Source: an uncultured Clostridia bacterium (GTDB taxonomy: Bacteria > Bacillota > Clostridia > Christensenellales > Aristaeellaceae). From it: 43,333 bases of DNA. The notes beneath the pieces are model-generated. The model saw only the letters and a program-made list of their open reading frames with translations. It was not told the DNA's origin and ran no database searches. The translations under genes and the position numbers were made by a program. How positions within the stretch are numbered: the stretch's first letter is position 1; each line of letters begins with the position of its first letter. The DNA is taken from assembly GCA_937907055.1 (NCBI GenBank), contig CALCTW010000005.1, positions 1-43,333 of the forward strand, in the 5' to 3' direction. This document shows positions 6,771 through 14,947 of the stretch, one piece after another.

Positions 6771-7523
6771 TCATTCATCCGCTGGCAGATCATATATCCT
6801 TTTGACCTCGTCGGTATCCGTACCGTCGGGGTTTTTTGTGATCAGCGGAGGCTGAATGATCACACCGTCGGACGCGCCCTTGACGGCATCCACAAGGATC
6901 AGCCGGGCGGGGGCGTTCAGATAGGAGTGGACGAAACGGAGCTGCTTTGGAATCAGGGAAGCCTCGGCCAGCACGGATAATAATTCACCGCTTCTGGCCG
7001 CGGGAAGCATGATGAAAAGATGACCGTGATAACGCAGCAGATACTTCGCAGCGGCGGCAATATCCTGCAGGGTGCATTCTGTTTCCTGACGGGCCGGGCG
7101 TTTGTCCGGATTTTGCGAGAGCAGGGCGGCATCCTTTCTGGAATACGGGGGATTGCACACGACGGCATCATATTGCGCGTGCGGAAGGAGACTTCTGATC
7201 TCCCGTAGATCACCCTGAATCACATGGATGACGGATCCAAGCGCGTTCAGCTCCATGGTGCGCCGTGCGCGTTCCGCCGCGTCGGGGTTGATTTCAATGG
7301 CTTCCGCCTGCCCTAACCGGCAGCGCGCGTGGACCAGCAGCGGAAGAATGCCGGTGCCTGTTCCGAGGTCGACCAGACGGCTGCCTTTTTTGACTCTCGC
7401 AAAGTCAGCCAGCAGCACGGAATCCATCCCGAAGCAAAAAGCGCCTTTTTTCTGAATGATCTTCAGACCATCTCTTTGAAGATCATCGATCCGTTCGCCG
7501 TCGAACAGTTGTACATCATTCAT
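6771..7523 (-). CDS. tRNA1(Val) adenine-37 N6-methyltransferase-like protein (TrmN6/YfiC family)
   Basis: SAM-dependent methyltransferase that in characterised relatives N6-methylates A37 of tRNA-Val. It has 250 residues. The Rossmann motif I is DLGTGTGILPLL (from residue 52), the acidic loop 2 is AIEINPDAAERA, and the N6-adenine motif NPPY lies at 124-127. The opening ERIDDLQRDGLKIIQ...FGMDSVLLADF is typical of the family. The start at 7523 is chosen because GGAGG lies 10 nt upstream; a longer frame to 7568 has no such site. It is a single gene with its own promoter and terminator, between two plus-strand units. Confidence 0.85.
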   Translation of the reverse strand: MNDVQLFDGERIDDLQRDGLKIIQKKGAFCFGMDSVLLADFARVKKGSRLVDLGTGTGILPLLVHARCRLGQAEAIEINPDAAERARRTMELNALGSVIHVIQGDLREIRSLLPHAQYDAVVCNPPYSRKDAALLSQNPDKRPARQETECTLQDIAAAAKYLLRYHGHLFIMLPAARSGELLSVLAEASLIPKQLRFVHSYLNAPARLILVDAVKGASDGVIIQPPLITKNPDGTDTDEVKRIYDLPADE

Positions 7524-7651
7524 GCTTCCGCGACCTCCGCAGACTTGATGAAAAGGGTGTAGGACCATGATCTCAACGAGTGATCTCCGTTACCGGAGAA
7601 ACACTGAAATCAATAAAGAACCGGCCCTGAAACACCGAAATCCGGTTTTGA

Positions 7652-7680
7652 AGTATATCATGGCCGGAACTATTTTGCAA
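7652..7680 (-). promoter_or_regulatory. Promoter of the tRNA methyltransferase gene
   Basis: On the minus strand, TTGCAA (7680-7675), 17 nt, then TATACT (7657-7652) with TGA before it. The leader is about 120 nt and contains the small hairpin CTCCG-GTAA-CGGAG. Confidence 0.6.
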
Positions 7681-7731
7681 ATGAAGCATACAGCATTGAT
7701 ACGGAGGAGCGTAAAATCCGGTAACAGATAC

Positions 7732-7760
7732 TTGTAAAAGAACACGAAATAAGGTAAAAT
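7732..7760 (+). promoter_or_regulatory. tilS promoter, near-leaderless
   Basis: TTGTAA (7732-7737), 17 nt, TAAAAT (7755-7760). Transcription would start at about 7766-7768, directly before the ATG at 7769. Confidence 0.5.
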
Positions 7761-7768
7761 AATTAGGT

Positions 7769-9061
7769 ATGAAGACACTTGACCTTTTGTCTTTAGTCCG
7801 TGACAGTTATGCTGCTGCGGGAAGCCCGGAAAGCGTGCTGGTCGCGTTATCCGGAGGGGCCGATTCTGTGGCGCTGATGCTTCTTTTGAAAGCATTGCGC
7901 GAGGAAGGCACACTGCCTCACTTGGAGGCGGTACATGTCAATCATGGCTTGCGGGAGAACAGCGCACAGGAAGAAAAGCGTGTGCGCCTTTTGTGTTTGG
8001 AACAGGATGTTCTGCTGCACACTGTACACGTGACAGTGAAAAACGGAAACCTGGAGGCACAGGCACGCGCCGCCCGCTATGAAGCCATTGAGACAGTCCT
8101 GCAGGAGACAGGGATCCGGTGCCTTGCATTGGCGCATCACGCGGGGGATGTCGCGGAAACAGTGCTGATGCGTTTGATCCGCGGATGCGGAGACGGTCTG
8201 TCTTCGATCCGGGAGATCTCCCACGCTCAAGGCAGTTATATGCTGTGGCGTCCGCTGCTGTCGGCGGTGCCGGAAGAACTGAAGGCTTATGATACGGCTT
8301 TGAAGATCGCATGGTGCGAGGACGAAAGCAATCAGGATACCTCCTATACGCGGAATTATATCCGCCACGAAGTGCTTCGTCCGCTGGAGGAACGCGCCGG
8401 TAATGTCCGGCGAAATATCACAAGATCCGCGCTGATCCTGCAGGATGAACAGGATCACTTTACAAAGCTGGCGATGTCCTTTCTTCAGTGTCACGCGGGC
8501 CGGGAACTGATTCCGTGGCTGGACGCGGAAGCGCTCGCCGGGCTTGATAAAGCAAGCAGACGTGCTGTGATCCGCGCGTTCACGAAGCCCTATGTTTCCG
8601 AACTTACGTTTGATGAGACGGAAGCCGCGCAGCTGCTTCAGCACGGCGGGGGCATCAATCTGCGCGGCGGATGCCGGTTGGAACGCTATGGAAGCAGGCT
8701 GTATCTGACCACAGCAGAACGACCGGAAAAGCCGTCAGGCGAGATCCTGTTTGTACCCGGCGGCAACAACGCGGTGCCGGACGGAAAGAATATGCAGCGA
8801 ATGCCCGTCTCCGTGGCGGGTCGATGTAAGCTTCGCTTCCGCAGGCCCGGGGATAAGATCATGCCCTTCGGAATGAAGGAAATGAAGTCGCTGGGGGATT
8901 ATCTGACAGACCGTAAGGTTCCGCGGCCTGTACGGGATCGATTGCCGGTCATGGCCATAGAGGATCGCGTGATCTGGGTGATCGGCGTCGGCTGTGATGA
9001 AGCCTGCCGGTGCGATGATACAGAGGAAACGGTACTGGTCACATATCAGTGCCTGGAATGA
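7769..9061 (+). CDS. tilS: tRNA(Ile) lysidine synthetase TilS
   Basis: Converts C34 of tRNA-Ile2 to lysidine so that it reads AUA; the enzyme is essential in most bacteria. It has 430 residues, normal for the family. The PP-loop SGGADS (28-33) binds ATP. The AVHVNHGLR and ALAHHAGDVAETVLMRLIRG regions are family hallmarks, and the C-terminal half carries the TilS-specific FRRPGDKI domain. No Shine-Dalgarno is visible: AGG ends 1 nt before the ATG. Together with the promoter position, this suggests leaderless translation. It is first of the tilS-hpt-ftsH cluster conserved in Firmicutes. Confidence 0.95.
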   Translation: MKTLDLLSLVRDSYAAAGSPESVLVALSGGADSVALMLLLKALREEGTLPHLEAVHVNHGLRENSAQEEKRVRLLCLEQDVLLHTVHVTVKNGNLEAQARAARYEAIETVLQETGIRCLALAHHAGDVAETVLMRLIRGCGDGLSSIREISHAQGSYMLWRPLLSAVPEELKAYDTALKIAWCEDESNQDTSYTRNYIRHEVLRPLEERAGNVRRNITRSALILQDEQDHFTKLAMSFLQCHAGRELIPWLDAEALAGLDKASRRAVIRAFTKPYVSELTFDETEAAQLLQHGGGINLRGGCRLERYGSRLYLTTAERPEKPSGEILFVPGGNNAVPDGKNMQRMPVSVAGRCKLRFRRPGDKIMPFGMKEMKSLGDYLTDRKVPRPVRDRLPVMAIEDRVIWVIGVGCDEACRCDDTEETVLVTYQCLE

Positions 9062-9097
9062 ACAATAGATTCAGGAAGAAGAAAGAGGGTTTATCCG

Positions 9098-9661
9098 ATG
9101 GAACGCAACGCGAATATTTATAACGATATCGACAGGATCCTGCTGGATCGGAATGAGATTGCCGAGAAGGTGCAGGAGCTTGGCAAGATCATCACGCGGG
9201 ATTATCAGGGAAAGGATCTTGTACTGATCGGTATTCTGAAGGGCGCGATGGTCTTCTTTTCCGATCTGATTCGTGAACTGGATCTGCCTCTGAATGTCGA
9301 ATTCATGGCTGTTTCTTCTTATGGCCGCAGCACCAAGAGCAGCGGTGTTGTCCGCATCCTGAAGGATCTGGACCGTGATGTGAGCGGGATGCATGTGCTG
9401 ATCGTGGAGGATATCGTGGACAGCGGCATGACGCTGAGTTATCTGAAGGAAGTGCTGAACACCCGGAACGCGGCTTCTGTTGAGATCGCTTCTCTGCTGG
9501 ATAAACCCGCTCGCCGCCGTGTGAATCTGCAGGTCAAATACAGCTGCTTTGATATTCCGGATGAGTTTGTGGTCGGATATGGGCTGGATTATGACGAAAA
9601 GTATCGTAATCTACCGGATATCGGGGTGCTGAAGCCCGCGATCTATGAAAAGGCTGAATAA
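9098..9661 (+). CDS. hpt: Hypoxanthine phosphoribosyltransferase
   Basis: Purine salvage enzyme that joins hypoxanthine or guanine with PRPP to give IMP or GMP, in the cytoplasm. It has 187 residues. The PRPP-binding motif VLIVEDIVDSGMT lies at 100-112, the flexible-loop region AVSSYGRST at 71-79, and the C-terminal FVVGYGLDYDEKYRNLPDIGVL is typical. GAGGG precedes the start. It lies 36 nt after tilS and 33 nt before ftsH, as in Bacillus. Confidence 0.96.
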   Translation: MERNANIYNDIDRILLDRNEIAEKVQELGKIITRDYQGKDLVLIGILKGAMVFFSDLIRELDLPLNVEFMAVSSYGRSTKSSGVVRILKDLDRDVSGMHVLIVEDIVDSGMTLSYLKEVLNTRNAASVEIASLLDKPARRRVNLQVKYSCFDIPDEFVVGYGLDYDEKYRNLPDIGVLKPAIYEKAE

Positions 9662-9694
9662 AGATATCAATTAAGAATTCCGGAGGAAATCGAT

Positions 9695-11584
9695 TTGCGT
9701 AGAAAGTCAAATCTTATCGGCTATCTGGTAATGCTTCTCCCGCTCGTTCTGGTCATTTTGCTGATCAGCGGTGTGGGGTCTACTGATAACAAACAGAGAC
9801 AGTATTATTCCCTGATCAAGGAGATCCAGGAAGGGAAGATCGACAAGGGCTGTATTCAGGGAAACCAGTTCTACTGGACGCAGAAGGGCAGTGACAACAG
9901 CAATTATTTCCCCGACCGTTATGATTATCATACGGTGATCGGCGGGGACTTTTATGATACTGTGACCAAGCTGACCGCCGAGAAGATGGGGAAGAGGCCG
10001 GATGAAGTCTCGGCCGCGGATTATGGCTTTGATCTGTATTACCGCGCTGTAGAGAACAACGAGTTCGTGACGATCTGGCTGCCGACACTGGTTCCCTGCG
10101 CGCTGATTATCGTGCTTTATATGATGCTGGTGCGTTCACAGAACGCGAGCAGCAACAAGGCGATGAATTTCGGTAAAAGCAAGGCGCAGCTGGTGGATCC
10201 GGCGCACAATAAGACGACCTTTGCCGATGTTGCCGGCGCAAAGGAAGAAAAAGAGGAACTGGCGGAGATCGTCGATTTCCTGAAGGATCCCAAGAAGTAC
10301 ATTGATCTGGGCGCGCATATCCCGACCGGTGTGCTGATGGTGGGCCCTCCGGGTACCGGTAAGACCCTGCTGGCCAAAGCTGTAGCCGGCGAAGCAAAGG
10401 TTCCCTTCTTCTCCATTGACGGTTCCAGTTTTGTGGAAATGTTTGTGGGCATGGGTGCCTCCCGTGTTCGAGATCTGTTTGAACAGGCAAAGCGCCGCGC
10501 GCCGGCGATCATCTTTATCGATGAGATCGATGCTGTCGGCCGTCACCGCGGCGCCGGTCTGGGCGGCGGTCATGATGAGCGCGAACAGACCCTGAACCAG
10601 CTGCTGGTGGAGATGGACGGTTTTACGACCAATGAAGGGATCATTGTTCTGGCCGCGACAAACCGCCGCGATATTCTGGATCCCGCGCTGCTGCGTCCCG
10701 GCCGTTTTGATCGTCAGGTCACGGTCAATTATCCGGATATGGAAGGTCGTGTGGAGATCCTCAAGGTGCACAGCAAAGGAAAGCCGCTGGCTGAGGGCGT
10801 GGACCTTGAAAATATCGCAAAGCGTACGCCCTACGCGACCGGCGCGGATCTTCGCAACATCATGAACGAAGCTGCCATTCAGGCTGTGCGCCGTCAGAGC
10901 ACCACGATCGAACAGAACGATATCATTGAAGCGGTCGAACGGATCCAGATGGGCCCTGAAAAGAAGAGCCATAAGGTGCTGCAGGAGGACCGCGTTATTA
11001 CCGCTTATCACGAGGCCGGCCACGCGGTGGTTGGACATTATCTGCCAAAGTGCGATGATGTGCACATGATCACGGTCGTTCCCAGAGGTCAGGCGGGCGG
11101 TTTCACGCTGGCGCTGCCTGAAAAAGAATTTGATCACTCGGGACGCGAAGAACTGCGTCAGAAGGTCGCGATGCTGCTGGCCGGACGTGCCGCGGAAAGC
11201 ATTACGCAGCAGGATATCTGCACCGGCGCGGTGAGCGATCTGAAGCGCGCGACGGAGATCGTGCGCAGCATGGTGACCAAGTTTGGCATGAGCGAAGAAC
11301 TGGGGCTGATGTATCTGGGCAGCGATCAGGAAGTTTTTGTGGGCATGGAATTCGGACAGAGCCGCGAATACAGCGACGCGACAGCTGCCAAGATCGATCA
11401 GAATGTGAAGCAGATCCTGGATGATTGCTATAAGATGGCCGCGGATGTGCTGACCGAACATGCGGACGCGCTGCACAAGGTGGCCAATCTGCTGATCGAA
11501 AAGGAAACAGTAGATCGTAAGGCATTCCTTGAGTGCCTGGGTGAAGAAGAGAAAAGTGAACGGATGAAGAGCATTAATGGATAA
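9695..11584 (+). CDS. ftsH: ATP-dependent zinc metalloprotease FtsH
   Basis: Membrane-anchored hexameric AAA+ protease for quality control of membrane and regulatory proteins. It has 629 residues. Two transmembrane helices (about 8-27 and 128-146) flank an external domain. Walker A GPPGTGKT is at 217-224, Walker B IIFIDEID at 272-279, and the second region of homology (ATNRRDILDPALLRPGRFDR) at 321-340. The zinc site HEAGH is at 439-443. The start is TTG 9695, 7 nt after GGAGG. The 3' end overlaps the next gene by 8 nt. Confidence 0.97.
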   Translation: MRRKSNLIGYLVMLLPLVLVILLISGVGSTDNKQRQYYSLIKEIQEGKIDKGCIQGNQFYWTQKGSDNSNYFPDRYDYHTVIGGDFYDTVTKLTAEKMGKRPDEVSAADYGFDLYYRAVENNEFVTIWLPTLVPCALIIVLYMMLVRSQNASSNKAMNFGKSKAQLVDPAHNKTTFADVAGAKEEKEELAEIVDFLKDPKKYIDLGAHIPTGVLMVGPPGTGKTLLAKAVAGEAKVPFFSIDGSSFVEMFVGMGASRVRDLFEQAKRRAPAIIFIDEIDAVGRHRGAGLGGGHDEREQTLNQLLVEMDGFTTNEGIIVLAATNRRDILDPALLRPGRFDRQVTVNYPDMEGRVEILKVHSKGKPLAEGVDLENIAKRTPYATGADLRNIMNEAAIQAVRRQSTTIEQNDIIEAVERIQMGPEKKSHKVLQEDRVITAYHEAGHAVVGHYLPKCDDVHMITVVPRGQAGGFTLALPEKEFDHSGREELRQKVAMLLAGRAAESITQQDICTGAVSDLKRATEIVRSMVTKFGMSEELGLMYLGSDQEVFVGMEFGQSREYSDATAAKIDQNVKQILDDCYKMAADVLTEHADALHKVANLLIEKETVDRKAFLECLGEEEKSERMKSING

Positions 11585-12467
11585 TCATCATTGCTTTCTT
11601 GCGGATCTTCATATGCACTCGACCGCGTCGGACGGCAGATTGACACCGTCCGAGTTAATGGAGCGCGCGGCGGCTGCCGGGTTAAAGGCGGTCGCGCTGA
11701 CGGATCATGATACGACAGCCGGGATCGACGAAGCGCGCGAAACAGCGGAAAAGCTGGGAATGGCGTTCCTTCCCGGGATCGAGATCTCGACCGGTAATGG
11801 CGGCGATATCCATGTGCTTGGTTATGGCATCGATCCCGAAAATGAAGAACTGAATGTCTTCTGCGCCCAAATGAAACAGGACCGGATCGATCGGATCCCG
11901 AAGATGATGCGAAAGCTGGCAGACATCGGTATGCCGCTTGACACGGAACGCGTGATGGCGTTGGCGAAGGGGAGCGTCGGCAGGCCGCACGTAGCCCGTG
12001 CCATGGTGGAAGCCGGTTATGTGAATGACCCACAGGAGGCTTTTGCCCGGTATCTGGGAAGCGGAATGCCCGCTTATGTGCCCCGTACTGAAGTCGCGAC
12101 CGAAGAAGCGGTCAGGCTGATCCTGAAGGCAGGTGGCGTTCCTGTGCTGGCGCATCCGGGAGATTATCCGGATGAGGCGAAACGGATACTTGAAGCAAAT
12201 GAGAAACGAGGCTGGGGGTTAAAGGGAATTGAGGTTTATTATCCTCATCACCTGGAAAACACCTTTGAACCCTGGATGACGATCGCCCGTGAAAAAGCCT
12301 TGCTCGTGACGAGTGGGAGCGATTTCCACTTTGACGGCGATGGACATCATGCGGCTGTTGGAGAAATGGCCCGATACTGGAAGACCGCGGAAGAGGATAC
12401 GGCTCTTCTGATGCAGGCGGTCAGAAACACTTTTACACAAGGAGCAGAGAATGCGTCGACCCGGTAA
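11577..12467 (+). CDS. PHP-domain phosphoesterase
   Basis: A metal-dependent phosphoesterase of the polymerase-and-histidinol-phosphatase superfamily, 296 residues. Characterised relatives (TrpH/RNase AM, YciV) act on 3',5'-bisphosphonucleotides or RNA 5' ends; that substrate is inferred. The metal ligands are visible in DLHMHSTASDG (10-20), LTDHDT (41-46), GIEIS (67-71), LAHPGDY and SGSDFHFDG. The start overlaps the ftsH stop by 8 nt and the end overlaps the vanW-like start by 17 nt, so the three genes form one translational series. Confidence 0.85.
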   Translation: MDNHHCFLADLHMHSTASDGRLTPSELMERAAAAGLKAVALTDHDTTAGIDEARETAEKLGMAFLPGIEISTGNGGDIHVLGYGIDPENEELNVFCAQMKQDRIDRIPKMMRKLADIGMPLDTERVMALAKGSVGRPHVARAMVEAGYVNDPQEAFARYLGSGMPAYVPRTEVATEEAVRLILKAGGVPVLAHPGDYPDEAKRILEANEKRGWGLKGIEVYYPHHLENTFEPWMTIAREKALLVTSGSDFHFDGDGHHAAVGEMARYWKTAEEDTALLMQAVRNTFTQGAENASTR

Positions 12468-14130
12468 CAATCAGAACAGATATAAAAGCGGTAATGCGAA
12501 CGGCGCGGGCCCGACTTATATTCCCGGTCAGACGGGAAGCAGAGGGGTCTACGGGAATGATCTTTCGCAGTTGAAAACACAGTTCAACACACAGCAGCCC
12601 CCGGTCGGCGGAGATCCGGACGGTGATGGAAAGAAGCGGCTGAATCCGGTAGCCTTGATCCTGATCGGGGTTGTGCTGCTGATCGGGATCGCGGTCGCGG
12701 TTTTTGTGATCAGCGGGCGAAACAATACGCCGATCGATCCGGACACAACCCCCGGTCCCAACGCGTCCAACGCGCAGAAGCGCGCGTATGTACAGCAGTT
12801 TGAAGGCTGTTACGCGCATAACATCTTCATTGACGGGATCGATATCGGCGGTAAGACGATCGCGCAGGTTCAGCAGATCATGAATGAGCATATCAATCAG
12901 GTCGGCAGCGGCTGGAGCCTGAAGCTGACCTATCAGGGACATGAATTCATTGAACTGACGGATTCGCTGATTGGCATCCATTTCGATGTTGATCAGATCA
13001 CTAAGGTACTGAATGAAGCCTATACGATCGGTCACAGCGGAGATATCGAAAAAGATTATGAGGATCTGATGTCTCTGAATGAGACGCCGCGTGAGCTTTA
13101 TACGGCAAAAAGCAGTGTTGACGCGGAACTGATCCGTTCCTACCTGACGCAGATCGCGGATAACATTGCAAAGGCGCCTTCGGATGCTTATCTGGCTTCC
13201 TTCAATCCCAATCTTCCGGATCCGTTCAATATCGTGGAGGAAGTCTACGGTGTTTCTCTGGATGTGGAAAGGTGCCTGAACGAGATTATTGAAATGGCCA
13301 GTGCCGGCCGCAGCGGTACTTATATCCTGAATCCGGATTATATCCAGCCTGAGGTCACCACGGTGGATATCCGCAAGACCGTCACACTGCTGGCGACCGG
13401 TACGACTCCGGTCAACAGCGCGTCGACCGAGAACCGTACCAATAACATCCGTGTTGCCTTCTCGAAGATCAACGGACTGATCCTGAATGACGGGAAGAAC
13501 TTTTCCTTTAACTCGGTCGTCGGTAAGCGTACCACGAAAAACGGCTTCCTTGAAGCCCCGGCTTATGTTGATAATGAGACCGTTATGGAAGTCGGCGGAG
13601 GTGTGTGCCAGGCCAGCAGTACGCTGTACGCGGCTGTTGTGTGCGCTAATCTGAAGGTGACTCACCGTGAGCCGCACAGTATGGCGGTCAATTACTGCGA
13701 TTTCGGTTTTGACGCGACCGTCAACGGTGAAGGCCACGTGATCGACTTTACCTTCCAGAACAACAGTGGCGGAAAGATCTATATCACCGCGCATGTGGAA
13801 AGCACGAATACCCGTAAGCAGCCGTATAAGTGCGTGATCCGGATCTTCGGACCGGCATTTGAGGAGGGTGTCTCCTACAAGATGCGCAGCGAGGAGATCG
13901 AAACGATCATCGGTTCTGAACAGCCGCCCGTTTATAAGAGGGAAGACGGCACGCACGGCCTGACTTATACAGATGAACTGTATATGGTAAAGGAAGCTGT
14001 GGACGGTCACATCGTCGTCACCTACCGGCAGAAACTTCTGAACGGCACAGTTATCGAAGAAACGAAGATCAGCGAGGATACCTATCCCGCACAGCCGGCT
14101 GTTTATTACAGAGGCACAAAACAACGGTAA
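12451..14130 (+). CDS. VanW-family membrane-anchored protein
   Basis: A 559-residue envelope protein. A 65-residue hydrophilic cytoplasmic segment is followed by one transmembrane helix (66-88), a YoaR-like N-terminal wall-associated region (about 105-320), and the VanW domain (about 325-460) with ILNDGKNFSFNSVVG and EVGGGVCQASSTLY (380-393). VanW is named from vancomycin-resistance clusters but its activity is unknown. Solitary chromosomal copies like this one are not evidence of resistance. AAGGAG lies 6 nt before the ATG. A terminator closes the unit. Confidence 0.85.
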   Translation: MRRPGNNQNRYKSGNANGAGPTYIPGQTGSRGVYGNDLSQLKTQFNTQQPPVGGDPDGDGKKRLNPVALILIGVVLLIGIAVAVFVISGRNNTPIDPDTTPGPNASNAQKRAYVQQFEGCYAHNIFIDGIDIGGKTIAQVQQIMNEHINQVGSGWSLKLTYQGHEFIELTDSLIGIHFDVDQITKVLNEAYTIGHSGDIEKDYEDLMSLNETPRELYTAKSSVDAELIRSYLTQIADNIAKAPSDAYLASFNPNLPDPFNIVEEVYGVSLDVERCLNEIIEMASAGRSGTYILNPDYIQPEVTTVDIRKTVTLLATGTTPVNSASTENRTNNIRVAFSKINGLILNDGKNFSFNSVVGKRTTKNGFLEAPAYVDNETVMEVGGGVCQASSTLYAAVVCANLKVTHREPHSMAVNYCDFGFDATVNGEGHVIDFTFQNNSGGKIYITAHVESTNTRKQPYKCVIRIFGPAFEEGVSYKMRSEEIETIIGSEQPPVYKREDGTHGLTYTDELYMVKEAVDGHIVVTYRQKLLNGTVIEETKISEDTYPAQPAVYYRGTKQR

Positions 14131-14141
14131 AAATGAACAAT

Positions 14142-14167
14142 AAAAAAGACCCGAAAGGGTCTTTTTT
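14142..14167. terminator. Bidirectional terminator between convergent genes
   Basis: AAAAAAGACCC (14142-14152), a GAAA tetraloop, and GGGTCTTTTTT (14157-14167). The A and T runs serve both the VanW gene and the minus-strand DUF6062-like gene. Confidence 0.9.
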
Positions 14168-14194
14168 ATATGCGGTGCAGGGTATCGATAAGGA

Positions 14195-14944
14195 TCATTT
14201 GGCGCCGCCGGTACATTCGCCCTGCATGAGGTTGATCGTTCTTTCCAAAGCGTCCTTGCTGTTACCCCAGGGCTTATCGGCGTTCCGGTAATCAAATTTC
14301 TGGGTGAAATACTCAAGGTCGTCACGATCCTGCTGCAGGGTGTCCTTTAAGTGATCCAGCAGGAGGGAGGAGAGCGACTGAAGTTCTTCCGGAGAGCATT
14401 CCGACTTTGCAAGGGCGATCAGGGCCGCGGTATCCGGGATGCAAAGACCTTTGCTTTTTTCAAGCGCGGACCTGAAGGAGGCATCGTTCCGATACAGATG
14501 CAGGAATGTGTACAGGTATTTGGCCATCGTTTCACGGATGTCATCGCAGATCACGCATCCCTGTGAGATGGATAGCAACGCGGAACAAAGGGGATCCTCC
14601 AAAGCGGCTTCGGGATTGCCGGTCTTTTTGAAAAGAGGAAAACCGCGCTTTCTGGAAGCGGAAGAAGGGGTCAGCTTGTCCAGATTTCGCAGGGTCTCAT
14701 CCGCGTGTGAAAGCATGAGCAGCGCGAGCCCCAGTTTGTTCTTCTGACCGAGCAGGGCACGCTGATGAGCAGCGCAGAACCCCTTTTTGTTTACCTGAAT
14801 ACGGACATCCGGTTCCATGACAGAGCCGCCCAGATAGTATTCCACACGGCGGTTCTCTACTGTTTCTCTCAGGGCGCAGACCGGGCAATTACGGCCGCTT
14901 TTCATGGCATCCCATACAGGGATCGTATCAAGATGATATCTCAT
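14195..14944 (-). CDS. DUF6062-like protein with paired Cys motifs
   Basis: A cytoplasmic protein of 249 residues and unknown function. The opening RYHLDTIPVWDAMKSGRNCPVC and the GGSVMEPDVRIQVNKKGFC region fit my recollection of the DUF6062 family of Clostridia. Two similar halves each carry zinc-type ligands: C20-x2-C23 with C57-x2-H60, and C130-x2-C133 with C168. In the second half the expected His is Asp171. The ATG is 3 nt after the stop of the upstream gene and has no clear ribosome site, so it is probably translated by coupling. Confidence 0.6.
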   Translation of the reverse strand: MRYHLDTIPVWDAMKSGRNCPVCALRETVENRRVEYYLGGSVMEPDVRIQVNKKGFCAAHQRALLGQKNKLGLALLMLSHADETLRNLDKLTPSSASRKRGFPLFKKTGNPEAALEDPLCSALLSISQGCVICDDIRETMAKYLYTFLHLYRNDASFRSALEKSKGLCIPDTAALIALAKSECSPEELQSLSSLLLDHLKDTLQQDRDDLEYFTQKFDYRNADKPWGNSKDALERTINLMQGECTGGAK

Positions 14945-14947
14945 AGA

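Noticed and set aside
10136..11476. A 446-codon open frame on the minus strand
   Set aside because: Antisense to ftsH, no ribosome site and no recognisable domain.
12451..14130. Vancomycin-resistance cluster because of VanW
   Set aside because: No vanR, vanS, vanH, vanX or ligase gene is present; solitary VanW proteins are widespread.
12433..14325. A 630-codon open frame on the minus strand
   Set aside because: It lies wholly antisense to the VanW gene and its terminator; the protein is low-complexity His/Arg/Ile-rich with no motif, as expected from codon bias on the opposite strand.
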